This document shows positions 44,067 through 51,868 of a stretch of DNA of 64,000 nt, piece by piece. A model generated the notes under the pieces. That model worked only from the letters and a program-made list of their open reading frames with translations, did not search any database and was not told where the DNA came from. Source of the stretch: Spirochaetaceae bacterium. Lineage in GTDB: Bacteria > Spirochaetota > Leptospiria > Leptospirales > Leptonemataceae. The position numbers and the translations under genes were made by a program. The first letter of the stretch is position 1; each line of letters starts with the position of its first letter. The stretch spans positions 1-64,000 of the forward strand of contig PBUB01000022.1 in NCBI GenBank assembly GCA_002729885.1, read 5' to 3'.

Positions 44067-44567
44067 ATGACCGTTCAGGATATAACGCGATTCCAGACCG
44101 TAGAGGCCAGTATTGAGTCCTGGATGGATTTCGTAGAATATGCTCTTGCTTCCGATTTCTACAAGGAAGCCCTGGATAAGCTCGGGGATCCCAACAAAGC
44201 CAGCAGAATTACTCTTCTCTGGACCTATCTAAATACCTTTTCCGAAAAAGACCGAAAGAAGGCGGAAGAGGATGCAGAGTTTTTTCTGTTCTATGCCCGT
44301 GGTTTTATCGATGAGCTGGCTACCTGCCGGTATCGCAAAGAAGGTAACTACGACAACGAGACCAGGTCTCTTTTTCTGGGTAAAATCAAAGCCGTGCTTC
44401 GTGCGCAGACCGAAGATGGAAAGATCATTCGACCGGTTCGCTATATGTTTCTTACCCATGTGGTTCGCTTCTGTAGTAACATGACTTTCATTATTGAAAG
44501 CTACGATATGTACAAAGACTACATGTTTCGACTTCGTTCCAGGGTGGAGCGTCCCAGGGGGCTGTAA
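44067..44567 (+). CDS. conserved hypothetical protein, helical, cytoplasmic
   Basis: 166 residues, mostly helix, charged, without export signal or membrane segment. Recognisable blocks are ITLLWTYLNTFSEKDRKKAEEDAEFFLFYARGFIDEL and RYMFLTHVVRFCSNMTFIIESYDMYKDYMFRLRSR, aromatic-rich and probably conserved, but I cannot name a family. It is divergent from eno, so both promoters lie in the 130 bases between them. It ends 54 bases before the convergent transporter gene. Confidence 0.75.
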   Translation: MTVQDITRFQTVEASIESWMDFVEYALASDFYKEALDKLGDPNKASRITLLWTYLNTFSEKDRKKAEEDAEFFLFYARGFIDELATCRYRKEGNYDNETRSLFLGKIKAVLRAQTEDGKIIRPVRYMFLTHVVRFCSNMTFIIESYDMYKDYMFRLRSRVERPRGL

Positions 44568-44620
44568 CGATCTGTCGGCCCGGGACGGTATTGCCGCCTT
44601 TGCTTTTTCTTCTATCTCTT

Positions 44621-46234
44621 CTATCTCAGGGCCGCCAGGGCCAGATGCATTCCTTGCACCAGAGCTATAACCAGAATCAAACTTACCGGATACACAGCGG
44701 AGTAGGCCACCACAGGTTTTTCTGAACTGTCCACTTGCCGAATCACATCCAGGCCAGGCGTAAAAGTCATTCCACCACAGATCACTCCGAAGCATTCGCT
44801 GATGGAGATCTTCATCACAAGATGCCCGAAGGCCAGGCTGGCGGCCATAGGAATCACTGCCAGAAGTACGGCAAACAATGCATATATCATAACTTCCGGA
44901 CCCAGATTGTTGATGAAGCTCTGCCCGGTGTCGAAGCCTACCTGCACGAAAAACAGAGCCAGCCCCAGATCCTTCAACACCGCCGTAGCATTGGGTGGAA
45001 ATCTACCAATGAAGTTTCCAATTCGTCCAAAATGGCCAAAGAGCAATCCGCTTACCAGGGCTCCTCCTGCCAGTCCCAGGGAGAATGGTCCCATTCCTGG
45101 AATAGGTATGATGATTCCACCAATAAAGAATGCCAGAAACAGAGTGGCTGCCATAGAAGCGATATCTACCCGGGGAATAACGGCATGCGCTTCGCTTCCC
45201 AGAAACATCTTTAACTGCTCCAGCTGATAGGGGCTTCCCACTGCATGAACTACATCCCCATATTCCAGCCGTAAATCCTGGGAAGGAAACATCTCGATTT
45301 CCGAGCGTACAATCTTAGCGATGGATGCATTGAAGCGTAATCGTATGCCCAGCTCTTTCAATGTACGATTGATCACATTCATATTCTCTACAACAATGCT
45401 GCTGGTGCTAAGTTCTCCATCCAGTGCGATCTCCTGATCTACAGTGGCACCTACCTGTTCTCCAACATTTTGCACATCCTCTTCGCTTCCTTCCAGGCGA
45501 AGCAAATCTCCCAGAACCAGATTGGTTTTTCCGCTGGCGGCCATCAATGTTCCATCCCTGAGAATACCGGTGATAACCACGCGATTATCATGAAAGACAT
45601 CCAGATTCTTCAAGAGTTTGCCATCCATCTGCTCGTTTTCCAGGCGATGCACCGCGGTAAAGATCTTGCTCTGTCCAGCCAGTTCTCTGTCCATCCTGGG
45701 TCTCAAAAACTTCATGGCCACATTGATAAATACGATAACGCCCAGAAGTCCAAAAGGGTAGCCCACTCCATAACCGAAGATTACATCTCTTTCCGGATTG
45801 AATTGCATGGCACTGATCAATGCTGGCGATGAAGTAAAGGAACCTGCGAACAATCCCAGTCCAATACCGCTATCTACTCCGGAGACCCATAACAGTATCA
45901 CTGTGAACACTCCTGCGAATGCCAGCAATGCCAGAACATTGGTCACAAAGGAGCGACCATGCTTCTTGAATGCGCGAAAGAAACCGGGTCCTGCTTCCAG
46001 CCCCACGCATAGCAGAAATAGAACAATGCCCAGATCCTGCAGTATGGGAATGGGTTCGAATTGAAAGAAATAGCCACCCATCATAGCCACTACCAGTGTG
46101 CCCGAGCTCGCAAATCCCACACCTTTGATCTGTAATCTTCCAAAAAGCAGCCCCAGAAGGGTGATTCCAAAAGTAACCAGCAGTTCTGTGGATTGAAAAA
46201 AGATCTGAAATTCCACCAGGTTCTCTTCCTTCAT
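44621..46234 (-). CDS. AspT/YidE-YbjL family membrane transporter with two RCK_C domains
   Basis: 537 residues. Two homologous membrane blocks of about five helices each flank a cytoplasmic middle: TM 1-185, then two TrkA-C (RCK_C) units (about 200-270 and 285-360), then TM 370-535. Each half has a Gly/Ser/Thr-rich turn, GSFTSSPALISAM in the first and GGMTFTPGLDVIRQ in the second, typical of this duplicated antiporter family. AspT exchanges aspartate for alanine, but most members are uncharacterised, so the substrate is open. Confidence 0.9.
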   Translation of the reverse strand: MKEENLVEFQIFFQSTELLVTFGITLLGLLFGRLQIKGVGFASSGTLVVAMMGGYFFQFEPIPILQDLGIVLFLLCVGLEAGPGFFRAFKKHGRSFVTNVLALLAFAGVFTVILLWVSGVDSGIGLGLFAGSFTSSPALISAMQFNPERDVIFGYGVGYPFGLLGVIVFINVAMKFLRPRMDRELAGQSKIFTAVHRLENEQMDGKLLKNLDVFHDNRVVITGILRDGTLMAASGKTNLVLGDLLRLEGSEEDVQNVGEQVGATVDQEIALDGELSTSSIVVENMNVINRTLKELGIRLRFNASIAKIVRSEIEMFPSQDLRLEYGDVVHAVGSPYQLEQLKMFLGSEAHAVIPRVDIASMAATLFLAFFIGGIIIPIPGMGPFSLGLAGGALVSGLLFGHFGRIGNFIGRFPPNATAVLKDLGLALFFVQVGFDTGQSFINNLGPEVMIYALFAVLLAVIPMAASLAFGHLVMKISISECFGVICGGMTFTPGLDVIRQVDSSEKPVVAYSAVYPVSLILVIALVQGMHLALAALR

Positions 46235-46557
46235 GACAACAGTTTAGAAAAGGTGTCTGAGAGATCAAGGATAGTGCCGATTCCAGACCACGGACGAAGA
46301 AGCCGTGACCTGAAGCCGATTTCGATAGAACTTTAGCCGAGAGCACAACGTCAGCGGTCATCTGGAAATGGCTTCATGGGAAAGCACATCGTCAGCGGCC
46401 CATCTGGATATGGTTTCACAGGAAAGCCAAGCCGGATTCGCGGAAACCTTGCGCCAGTAGCGCCTGGAGTTTCCGGAGGTTGTGCTATTGTCGCCTGGAG
46501 TTTTTATTCAGAGCTAGAATAATCAGCAATTGAATCTCTGGCCGTTGAATGGCCAAA
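46235..46557. other. gene-free interval with a 41-bp repeat
   Basis: About 320 bases between two minus-strand genes. GCACAACGTCAGCGG at 46343 and GCACATCGTCAGCGG at 46384 begin two similar units of 41-42 bases, each continuing CATCTGGA-ATGG-TTCA-GGAAA. Slightly upstream of the SDR gene end, CGCCTGGAGTTT occurs twice about 30 bases apart (about 46460 and 46491). No RNA gene or terminator is clear. Confidence 0.5.
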
Positions 46558-47400
46558 TCAATAGCCGAATTTCTGGAAATAGTCCGGAAGGTTCGGAAGC
46601 GCATCATCTGTCCAGGTCCAGGGCCCCACCACAGAAACAATGGGGCCGTCTCCTTTCAGGATTTCCACCAGGCCGCGACTTAGATCTCCTCTCTCCGTTC
46701 GCCTGTAGGGCTCCGAGAATCTCTGTCCCAGAGCTTCCTTTTCATGTCTGGACGCATAATCCAGAAAGAAGTCCAGCATTCGCATACCGGAACTGGAAAA
46801 CTCTTCTTTCATTTTCAGCAGCCCGGGATTCGCAGTGCTTTTCATTAATCTCTGGAGCAGAAGCGAAATCCCGCGCACGCTCTGGGAAAAGAAGGTTCCT
46901 CCGCGAACCAGAGCTCTCTTTTGAGGATCGGCCAGGCACCACTCTTCCATGGCTTTCTTTACAAAGCCCAGGGCGCCATAAAAGGCCAGGGTATGGGGAA
47001 GCCAGTACAGAGCGCTGTAGCCCACGGTAAGGCCGGGTTGAAGTTCTTTTTCCAGGGCCAGCATGGGATCAAAGGAAAATTCTGCAGCCTGACGATATTG
47101 CTGCTCTGTGGTTTGTTCTATGGGAAAACCGGGTTCGCCCATGGCTGGAGTATAGATGAGTAGATCTATCTCATTGGATCTTTCCTTTAACTCGGTCTTG
47201 ATCCTTTCTATTAGATGTTCGTCGATGGAGATTTCGTTCAGGGTCTCATCGGCACCAGGCACAGATTGCTCCGATCGAGTAGTAGCAATAATATGAGCCC
47301 CCGGACATTGCTGTCGCAACGCATCCATGGCGCTGAGGCCTGCTTCGCCGCTTGCTCCAACAATCAATGCATTTCTAATTTCCGGTCGCTGAAAAGACAT
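46558..47400 (-). CDS. short-chain dehydrogenase/reductase-like protein
   Basis: 280 residues. The Rossmann N-terminus has LIVGASGEAGLSAM, a GASGxxG nucleotide motif, followed by IIATTRSEQ. A YGALGFVKKAMEEW segment resembles the SDR YxxxK active site, and VGYSALYWLPHT lies where the catalytic Ser is expected. The C-terminal third is more divergent (GPWTWTDDALPNLPDYF). It is likely an NAD(P)-dependent oxidoreductase or an atypical SDR, with unknown substrate. It follows the TPR protein gene by 66 bases on the same strand. Confidence 0.8.
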   Translation of the reverse strand: MSFQRPEIRNALIVGASGEAGLSAMDALRQQCPGAHIIATTRSEQSVPGADETLNEISIDEHLIERIKTELKERSNEIDLLIYTPAMGEPGFPIEQTTEQQYRQAAEFSFDPMLALEKELQPGLTVGYSALYWLPHTLAFYGALGFVKKAMEEWCLADPQKRALVRGGTFFSQSVRGISLLLQRLMKSTANPGLLKMKEEFSSSGMRMLDFFLDYASRHEKEALGQRFSEPYRRTERGDLSRGLVEILKGDGPIVSVVGPWTWTDDALPNLPDYFQKFGY

Positions 47401-47465
47401 GCCGGATCATGAGATGGGCTGTGCTGGTGTAAAGTGTTTCCCGGTACGCGCGACGAGCCCGGCCC

Positions 47466-48275
47466 CTATGCTGAGGCCCGGGCCGATTGAGAACTGGCAA
47501 TCAGTGATTGAAAGATTTGAATCGCTTTCGAATAATCGCCATTGAAAAGATGAGCCATGCCAAGATCCATCTGTTCATCGGAAGCCAGCTTCCCGGCTTT
47601 TTCCTTTTTCTGCAGCTCTGGTAGCCTGGCACTGTACTTCTTCTTGTATTCGCTGAGGTTTTGTTTGTAGGGCTTGCCGGATATAGATTCGTAGAGACTC
47701 AGAAGCATGGTTTCTGCGTCCCCATTTCGGTTCAGATGAATATAGGAAAGGGCCACTCGATGTAGTACCGAGGTTTTCTTGATCTGATTTCCAAAGCTTT
47801 CAAAGCCCTGAATAACCTGATCATGGCGGCCGGACTCATGGGCTCCCAGGAGGAAGCCCCCCAGTATAGCCGGTTGCCTGTGTCCGGTCTTCATCAGTTT
47901 GGAGCATACAGTGTAGATTAGATCGAATCTTTTGCTATGAGAGCAGGCAAAGGTAAAGCGATCCAGGGCCAGTTCGCTGTAATACCCTTTGTGCAGAAGC
48001 CAGCGAGAAAAATCCATGGCAGCCTTTTCGTAGGCACGTTCATGGTAATGATTCATGGCCGAGAGCAGGTCATTGAACAGACCTGAATCCGACAGATTCT
48101 GAAGCGGCTTACCCAGCTCCAGACGGGCCAGATTGATTAGCTCCAGGCAATCTATGTCCAGAAAGTTCTCTCTGGACTGCAATTCCAGCATCGATTCAAA
48201 GTTCTGGTCGCTATATTGTTCCCAGAGTTGCTCGATGAGGTCAGATTCGGTCTTTCTTTTCACTGCAGGATTCAT
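47466..48275 (-). CDS. TPR-like helical protein
   Basis: 269 residues, all helical, without signal peptide. Tetratricopeptide-like pairs are visible: YHERAYEKAAMDFSRWLLHKGYYSELALDRF, SVLHRVALSYIHLNRNGDAETMLLSLYES, and at the end MDLGMAHLFNGDYSKAIQIFQSLIAS. It probably mediates protein contacts in the cytoplasm. It lies 43 bases downstream of the sigma-54 activator genes on the same strand and may be co-transcribed, which would place it in the same regulatory unit. The partner is unknown. Confidence 0.8.
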   Translation of the reverse strand: MNPAVKRKTESDLIEQLWEQYSDQNFESMLELQSRENFLDIDCLELINLARLELGKPLQNLSDSGLFNDLLSAMNHYHERAYEKAAMDFSRWLLHKGYYSELALDRFTFACSHSKRFDLIYTVCSKLMKTGHRQPAILGGFLLGAHESGRHDQVIQGFESFGNQIKKTSVLHRVALSYIHLNRNGDAETMLLSLYESISGKPYKQNLSEYKKKYSARLPELQKKEKAGKLASDEQMDLGMAHLFNGDYSKAIQIFQSLIASSQSARASA

Positions 48276-48317
48276 AGGCTCTCCTGCAATTTGTTTCGAC
48301 CTGTTTGAGAGAATTTT

Positions 48318-49607
48318 TCATCCATTTTCCAGCGATTTACGGTCGATTCCGTATTGCTGGATCTTGTTTCGAATGGTATTTCGGTGAACGTCCAGAAGCT
48401 CGGCAGTCTTGCTCACGCTTCCTCCGGTGTTTTCCAGAGCTCTACGTATTAGATACTCCTCTGCCTGGGCTATGGTGGGAAGGCCTCTGCGAGCCTCAAT
48501 GGCGCCGCGAAGATTCTTTCTTACAAATTCGGCATCGGTCAAATCAGCTTCCGGTGGGGAAGATGCACCATTGGACCGGTAGATTGACTCGGAGTAAGCA
48601 TTGCTGGCTCCGGGACGCACTTCCGGGCCAGTCCCCGGCGGGGCTTTAGTTTTGCCTTCCTCCAGGGATTGCTTAACCGAAGGGGGCAAATCCTTTAATT
48701 TGAGGTTTCCATCGTCGGACAGAACACAAAGTCTCTCGAGGCAGTTCTCCAGCTCTCGAATATTACCGGGCCAGGGATAGTTCACCAGTTTTTCGGGAAG
48801 GGATGGATCCTCGGGAATAAAGATTCGGCCGTACTTCTTTTCAAATTCTTTCATGAAGAAATCGAATAGAAGAGGGATGTCCTGTTTTCTCTCTCGCAGG
48901 GGAGGCAGAAGCAGAGGCACTACATTGAGTCTAAAGTAAAGGTCCTCGCGAAAGCGCTTTTCCCTTACATCTTCTTCCAGATCCCGATTTGTGGCTGCGA
49001 TGAGTCGAACATTTACATAAACCTCTCTACCACTTCCCAGAGGTTCTACTTTCTTTTCCTGGATGGCCCGTAGCAGTTTGACCTGCAGATTCAAGGGAAG
49101 TTCGCCTATCTCATCCAGAAAGAGAGTTCCGCCTCCAGCTTTCTGAAACCGGCCTTCTCTGGTTTTAGATGCTCCTGTGTAGGCCCCTTTTTCCACTCCA
49201 AACAGTTCCGATTCAAGAAGTGCCTCCGGAATACTGCCGCAAGAAACCACAACAAACGGACCTTTATTTCGCAGGCTATGCGTATGAATCCAGCGCGCCA
49301 GTCTGGATTTTCCTACACCGCTTTCCCCCAGGATAAGTACATTGGAATCGCTTCTGGCTACGCGAGCGGCGGTAGCATGGATTTCCTGCATTCTGGGATC
49401 CCTGGATTCCGGAGGTCCTTCGCTTATGGCCTCCAGACTTTCCAGTAAAGGCTCCAGCTCCTGCAAATCCCGTGGAGAGATCCATTGCCTTTCTTTTAAA
49501 GTGTCCATCAATTGCTGATGGCTGGTTAAAGGCTCTTCCAGAAGTGCGCGAAACTGCTTTCTGGAAATAAAGCCAAATCTTAGAATCAGGTTGAGTATTG
49601 CTTCCAT
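48318..49607 (-). CDS. sigma-54-dependent transcriptional activator (NtrC-type AAA+)
   Basis: 429 residues. The N-terminal region (about 90 residues, helical) is not a receiver domain. The AAA+ core has Walker A GESGVGKSRLA, the sigma-54-contacting loop KGAYTGAS (Tyr variant of GAFTGA), Walker B GGTLFLDEIGEL, and RLIAATNRDL with RFREDLYFRLN. A Ser/Pro-rich linker leads to a Fis-type helix-turn-helix at the C-terminus (TAELLDVHRNTIRNKIQQYGI). It activates RpoN promoters by ATP hydrolysis. It overlaps the end of the upstream activator gene by 22 bases. The signal it senses is unknown. Confidence 0.93.
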   Translation of the reverse strand: MEAILNLILRFGFISRKQFRALLEEPLTSHQQLMDTLKERQWISPRDLQELEPLLESLEAISEGPPESRDPRMQEIHATAARVARSDSNVLILGESGVGKSRLARWIHTHSLRNKGPFVVVSCGSIPEALLESELFGVEKGAYTGASKTREGRFQKAGGGTLFLDEIGELPLNLQVKLLRAIQEKKVEPLGSGREVYVNVRLIAATNRDLEEDVREKRFREDLYFRLNVVPLLLPPLRERKQDIPLLFDFFMKEFEKKYGRIFIPEDPSLPEKLVNYPWPGNIRELENCLERLCVLSDDGNLKLKDLPPSVKQSLEEGKTKAPPGTGPEVRPGASNAYSESIYRSNGASSPPEADLTDAEFVRKNLRGAIEARRGLPTIAQAEEYLIRRALENTGGSVSKTAELLDVHRNTIRNKIQQYGIDRKSLENG

Positions 49608-50596
49608 AGCTCTGGATACTTCTTCAACTGATGCTGCAGACTTCCCCGGGAGATTCCCAGAAGTCTGGCAGTCTGACGTTGATTTCCATTACTAACATGC
49701 AGGGCCGCTTCCAGCAGTTCTCTTTCTTCTTTTTGCAGTTCTTCTCGCAGACGATCTACTCTCTGTCTTCTGTACTCTAGATCATTGCTGCGCACCTGCT
49801 CTGGCAATTGATCCATGGCAATCACCGGCGATGGAGACAAAAGTGCGCATCTAAATACCAGGTTTTCAAGCTCTCTTACATTCCCCGGCCAGCTGTATTC
49901 CAGTAGAAGTCTCCTGGCATCCTCTGAAAAGCTGAGGCCAGGTCGATTGAATTGTTCGGTGGCCAGCCATAGATAGTGTTGAATTAATAGTGGAACATCT
50001 GCCTTCCTTTCTCGTAAGGGAGGTAATCTAAGTGAGAAAGTCTGTATTCTATAGAACAGGTCGCTGCGAAAGTATCCTTTCTCTACTTCGGAAGCCAGTT
50101 CTCTGTTTGTGGCGAAGATAAATCGCACATCCGCACGTACAGTATCCGAGGAGCCCACCTTTTCAAACTCTCCTTCCTGCACCAGTCGTAGAAGCTTTAC
50201 CTGCTGCATAAGTGGAAGATCTCCGATTTCGTCCAGAAAAAGGGTTCCGCCGGATGCTCGTTGTACGTAGCCTTCTGTGTCGGAGTCAGCTCCCGTGTAG
50301 GCGCCCTGAACATGACCAAACAACTCATTCTCCACCAGCTCGGCTGGAATGGCCGAGCAGTTCAGGGCAACGATGGGACCTTCCCGACTGCTCAATCCAT
50401 GGATGATGCGGGCCACTCTTTCTTTTCCGGTGCCGGTTTCTCCTTCTATCAATACTGGATGATCATGTTCAGCGAATCGTTCTGCAAGCTCCAGGATTTC
50501 CGCCATGGAGCCGCCGGCTTCGAATACGAAAGTGACGCTGGGATCTACTTTATGGGAGGAAGCAGTGGATTGAATGGCTCTGGGATAAAGAGTCAT
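49586..50596 (-). CDS. sigma-54-dependent activator, PspF-like (no sensor domain)
   Basis: 336 residues. The AAA+ core begins almost at once (residue about 25) with LIEGETGTGKERVARIIHG, the loop QGAYTGADS, Walker B GGTLFLDEIGDL, RFIFATNREL and RSDLFYRIQTF. The C-terminal Fis-type helix-turn-helix is QTARLLGISRGSLQHQLKKYPEL. Without an N-terminal receiver or PAS domain it should be active unless restrained by another protein, as PspF is by PspA. Its 3' end overlaps the second activator gene, so the two are made together. A sigma-70-like TTGACT-N17-TGGAAT lies just upstream. Confidence 0.92.
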   Translation of the reverse strand: MTLYPRAIQSTASSHKVDPSVTFVFEAGGSMAEILELAERFAEHDHPVLIEGETGTGKERVARIIHGLSSREGPIVALNCSAIPAELVENELFGHVQGAYTGADSDTEGYVQRASGGTLFLDEIGDLPLMQQVKLLRLVQEGEFEKVGSSDTVRADVRFIFATNRELASEVEKGYFRSDLFYRIQTFSLRLPPLRERKADVPLLIQHYLWLATEQFNRPGLSFSEDARRLLLEYSWPGNVRELENLVFRCALLSPSPVIAMDQLPEQVRSNDLEYRRQRVDRLREELQKEERELLEAALHVSNGNQRQTARLLGISRGSLQHQLKKYPELWKQYST

Positions 50597-50669
50597 GGCT
50601 TATACATTCCAGCCAGATCCTTTCTGCCAGTCAAGTCCGGCAGGGAAGATCATTCTGGAGGAAAGCACT

Positions 50670-50939
50670 TTAATAAGTAATGTCGAATCCACTGTAGCTT
50701 TGAACCGGCACCGCCCGCTGATCCAGTCGGTCCACCCTGGCCAGAGCAGGGCCTTTTCCCACATCCTTTAAGAACCTCTGCAATTCAGAAGGCTGGCCCT
50801 GGACTCTGCATTCTACGGAGCCATCCGAGCAATTCCTGACCCAGCCCAGCAGTCCCAGTCTGCGGGCCCTGGAGGCCGTGAATTGCCGAAAGCCAACTCC
50901 CTGGACCCTTCCAATCACCTGGATATGCAATTCTTTCAT
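50670..50939 (-). CDS. acyP: acylphosphatase
   Basis: 89 residues from ATG 50939, the usual acylphosphatase length; an in-frame start at 50978 would add 13. The catalytic Arg is in the phosphate loop GRVQGVGFRQF, and the catalytic Asn in GWVRNCSDGSVE. The fold ends YSGFDITY. It hydrolyses carboxyl-phosphate bonds such as acetyl phosphate or 1,3-bisphosphoglycerate in the cytoplasm. It precedes the sigma-54 activator genes on the same strand and is divergent from pdxJ. Confidence 0.93.
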   Translation of the reverse strand: MKELHIQVIGRVQGVGFRQFTASRARRLGLLGWVRNCSDGSVECRVQGQPSELQRFLKDVGKGPALARVDRLDQRAVPVQSYSGFDITY

Positions 50940-51047
50940 CCTGCGCTCAAAGTAGCCGGGCCCCCTGGGCAATTGCAAGAATGTTATGCAGGCAGCCCGC
51001 CAAATGCAAAGGGATTGCCGGCATGGACCGAACCGTCATAAAGGCAT

Positions 51048-51803
51048 ATGGCTGTCATTCTGGACAAATCCACTCTGTCGCGTAGTCTGTCTGTGAATCT
51101 GGATCATATGGCCACTTTAAGACAGGTGCGCAGAACCAGTTATCCATCCCTGACTACAGCCGCCGGTATATGTGAGGTTGCTGGCGCCGATGGTGTTACC
51201 CTGCATCTGCGGGAAGACAGAAGACACATTCAGGATCGAGATCTTGAATTGTTGAGAGAAACATCCCTTCTGCCCATTACTCTGGAAATGGGCTCCACAG
51301 ATGAAATGGTGGACATTGCTTTGAGAACATTGCCCCATGCTGTAACTCTGGTGCCAGAACGTCGCCAGGAGTTGACCACGGAAGGTGGGCTGGATGCAGT
51401 TCGCCTGGAGTCTCAACTGAAACCTGTAGTAGAACGATTGAAGGAAAAGGGAATCGTAGTCTGTCTTTTTCTGGAACCGGATGTAAAGCAGATTGAAATG
51501 GCCCATAGCCTGGGATGCGATTCCGTAGAGCTGCATACCGGCGCCTATGCTCTGGACTGGGAAGAATCCAGAAGCCAGGCCATTGAAAAGCATCTCAGCC
51601 GCATTCAGGAATCTGTAGAAAGAGGATGCGAACTGGGCATGCAGATGAATGCAGGACATGGATTGCACTATCAAAACATTCGGCCTCTGGCTGCTCTGCC
51701 CGGTCTTACTGAATTTTCCATAGGGCATTCCATCATTTGCAGATCTCTATTCGTAGGTCTTGAAAATGCAGTGGGGGAAATGGCGGATCTTATCCGCTCC
51801 TGA
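51048..51803 (+). CDS. pdxJ: pyridoxine 5'-phosphate synthase
   Basis: 251 residues, TIM barrel. It opens LSVNLDHMATLRQVRRTSYPS, where the N-D-H residues bind substrate. Other conserved blocks are GADGVTLHLREDRRHIQDRDL, LEMGSTDEM, VTLVPERRQELTTEGGLD, and MNAGHGLHYQNI with the His that binds phosphate; FSIGHSIICRSL closes it. It condenses 1-deoxyxylulose 5-phosphate with amino-acetone phosphate to form pyridoxine 5'-phosphate. The start is an ATG after a weak ribosome-binding site; it is divergent from acyP. Confidence 0.95.
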   Translation: MAVILDKSTLSRSLSVNLDHMATLRQVRRTSYPSLTTAAGICEVAGADGVTLHLREDRRHIQDRDLELLRETSLLPITLEMGSTDEMVDIALRTLPHAVTLVPERRQELTTEGGLDAVRLESQLKPVVERLKEKGIVVCLFLEPDVKQIEMAHSLGCDSVELHTGAYALDWEESRSQAIEKHLSRIQESVERGCELGMQMNAGHGLHYQNIRPLAALPGLTEFSIGHSIICRSLFVGLENAVGEMADLIRS

Positions 51804-51868
51804 TGAATCGAAAGTTAGAGGAATACTGACCAGATTTATACCGAAAGGCACAGAAACTTCTACGATCC

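Noticed and set aside
46870..47163. Small plus-strand frames within the SDR-like gene
   Set aside because: The minus-strand protein has a clear Rossmann motif and SDR pattern; the opposite frames are shadows.
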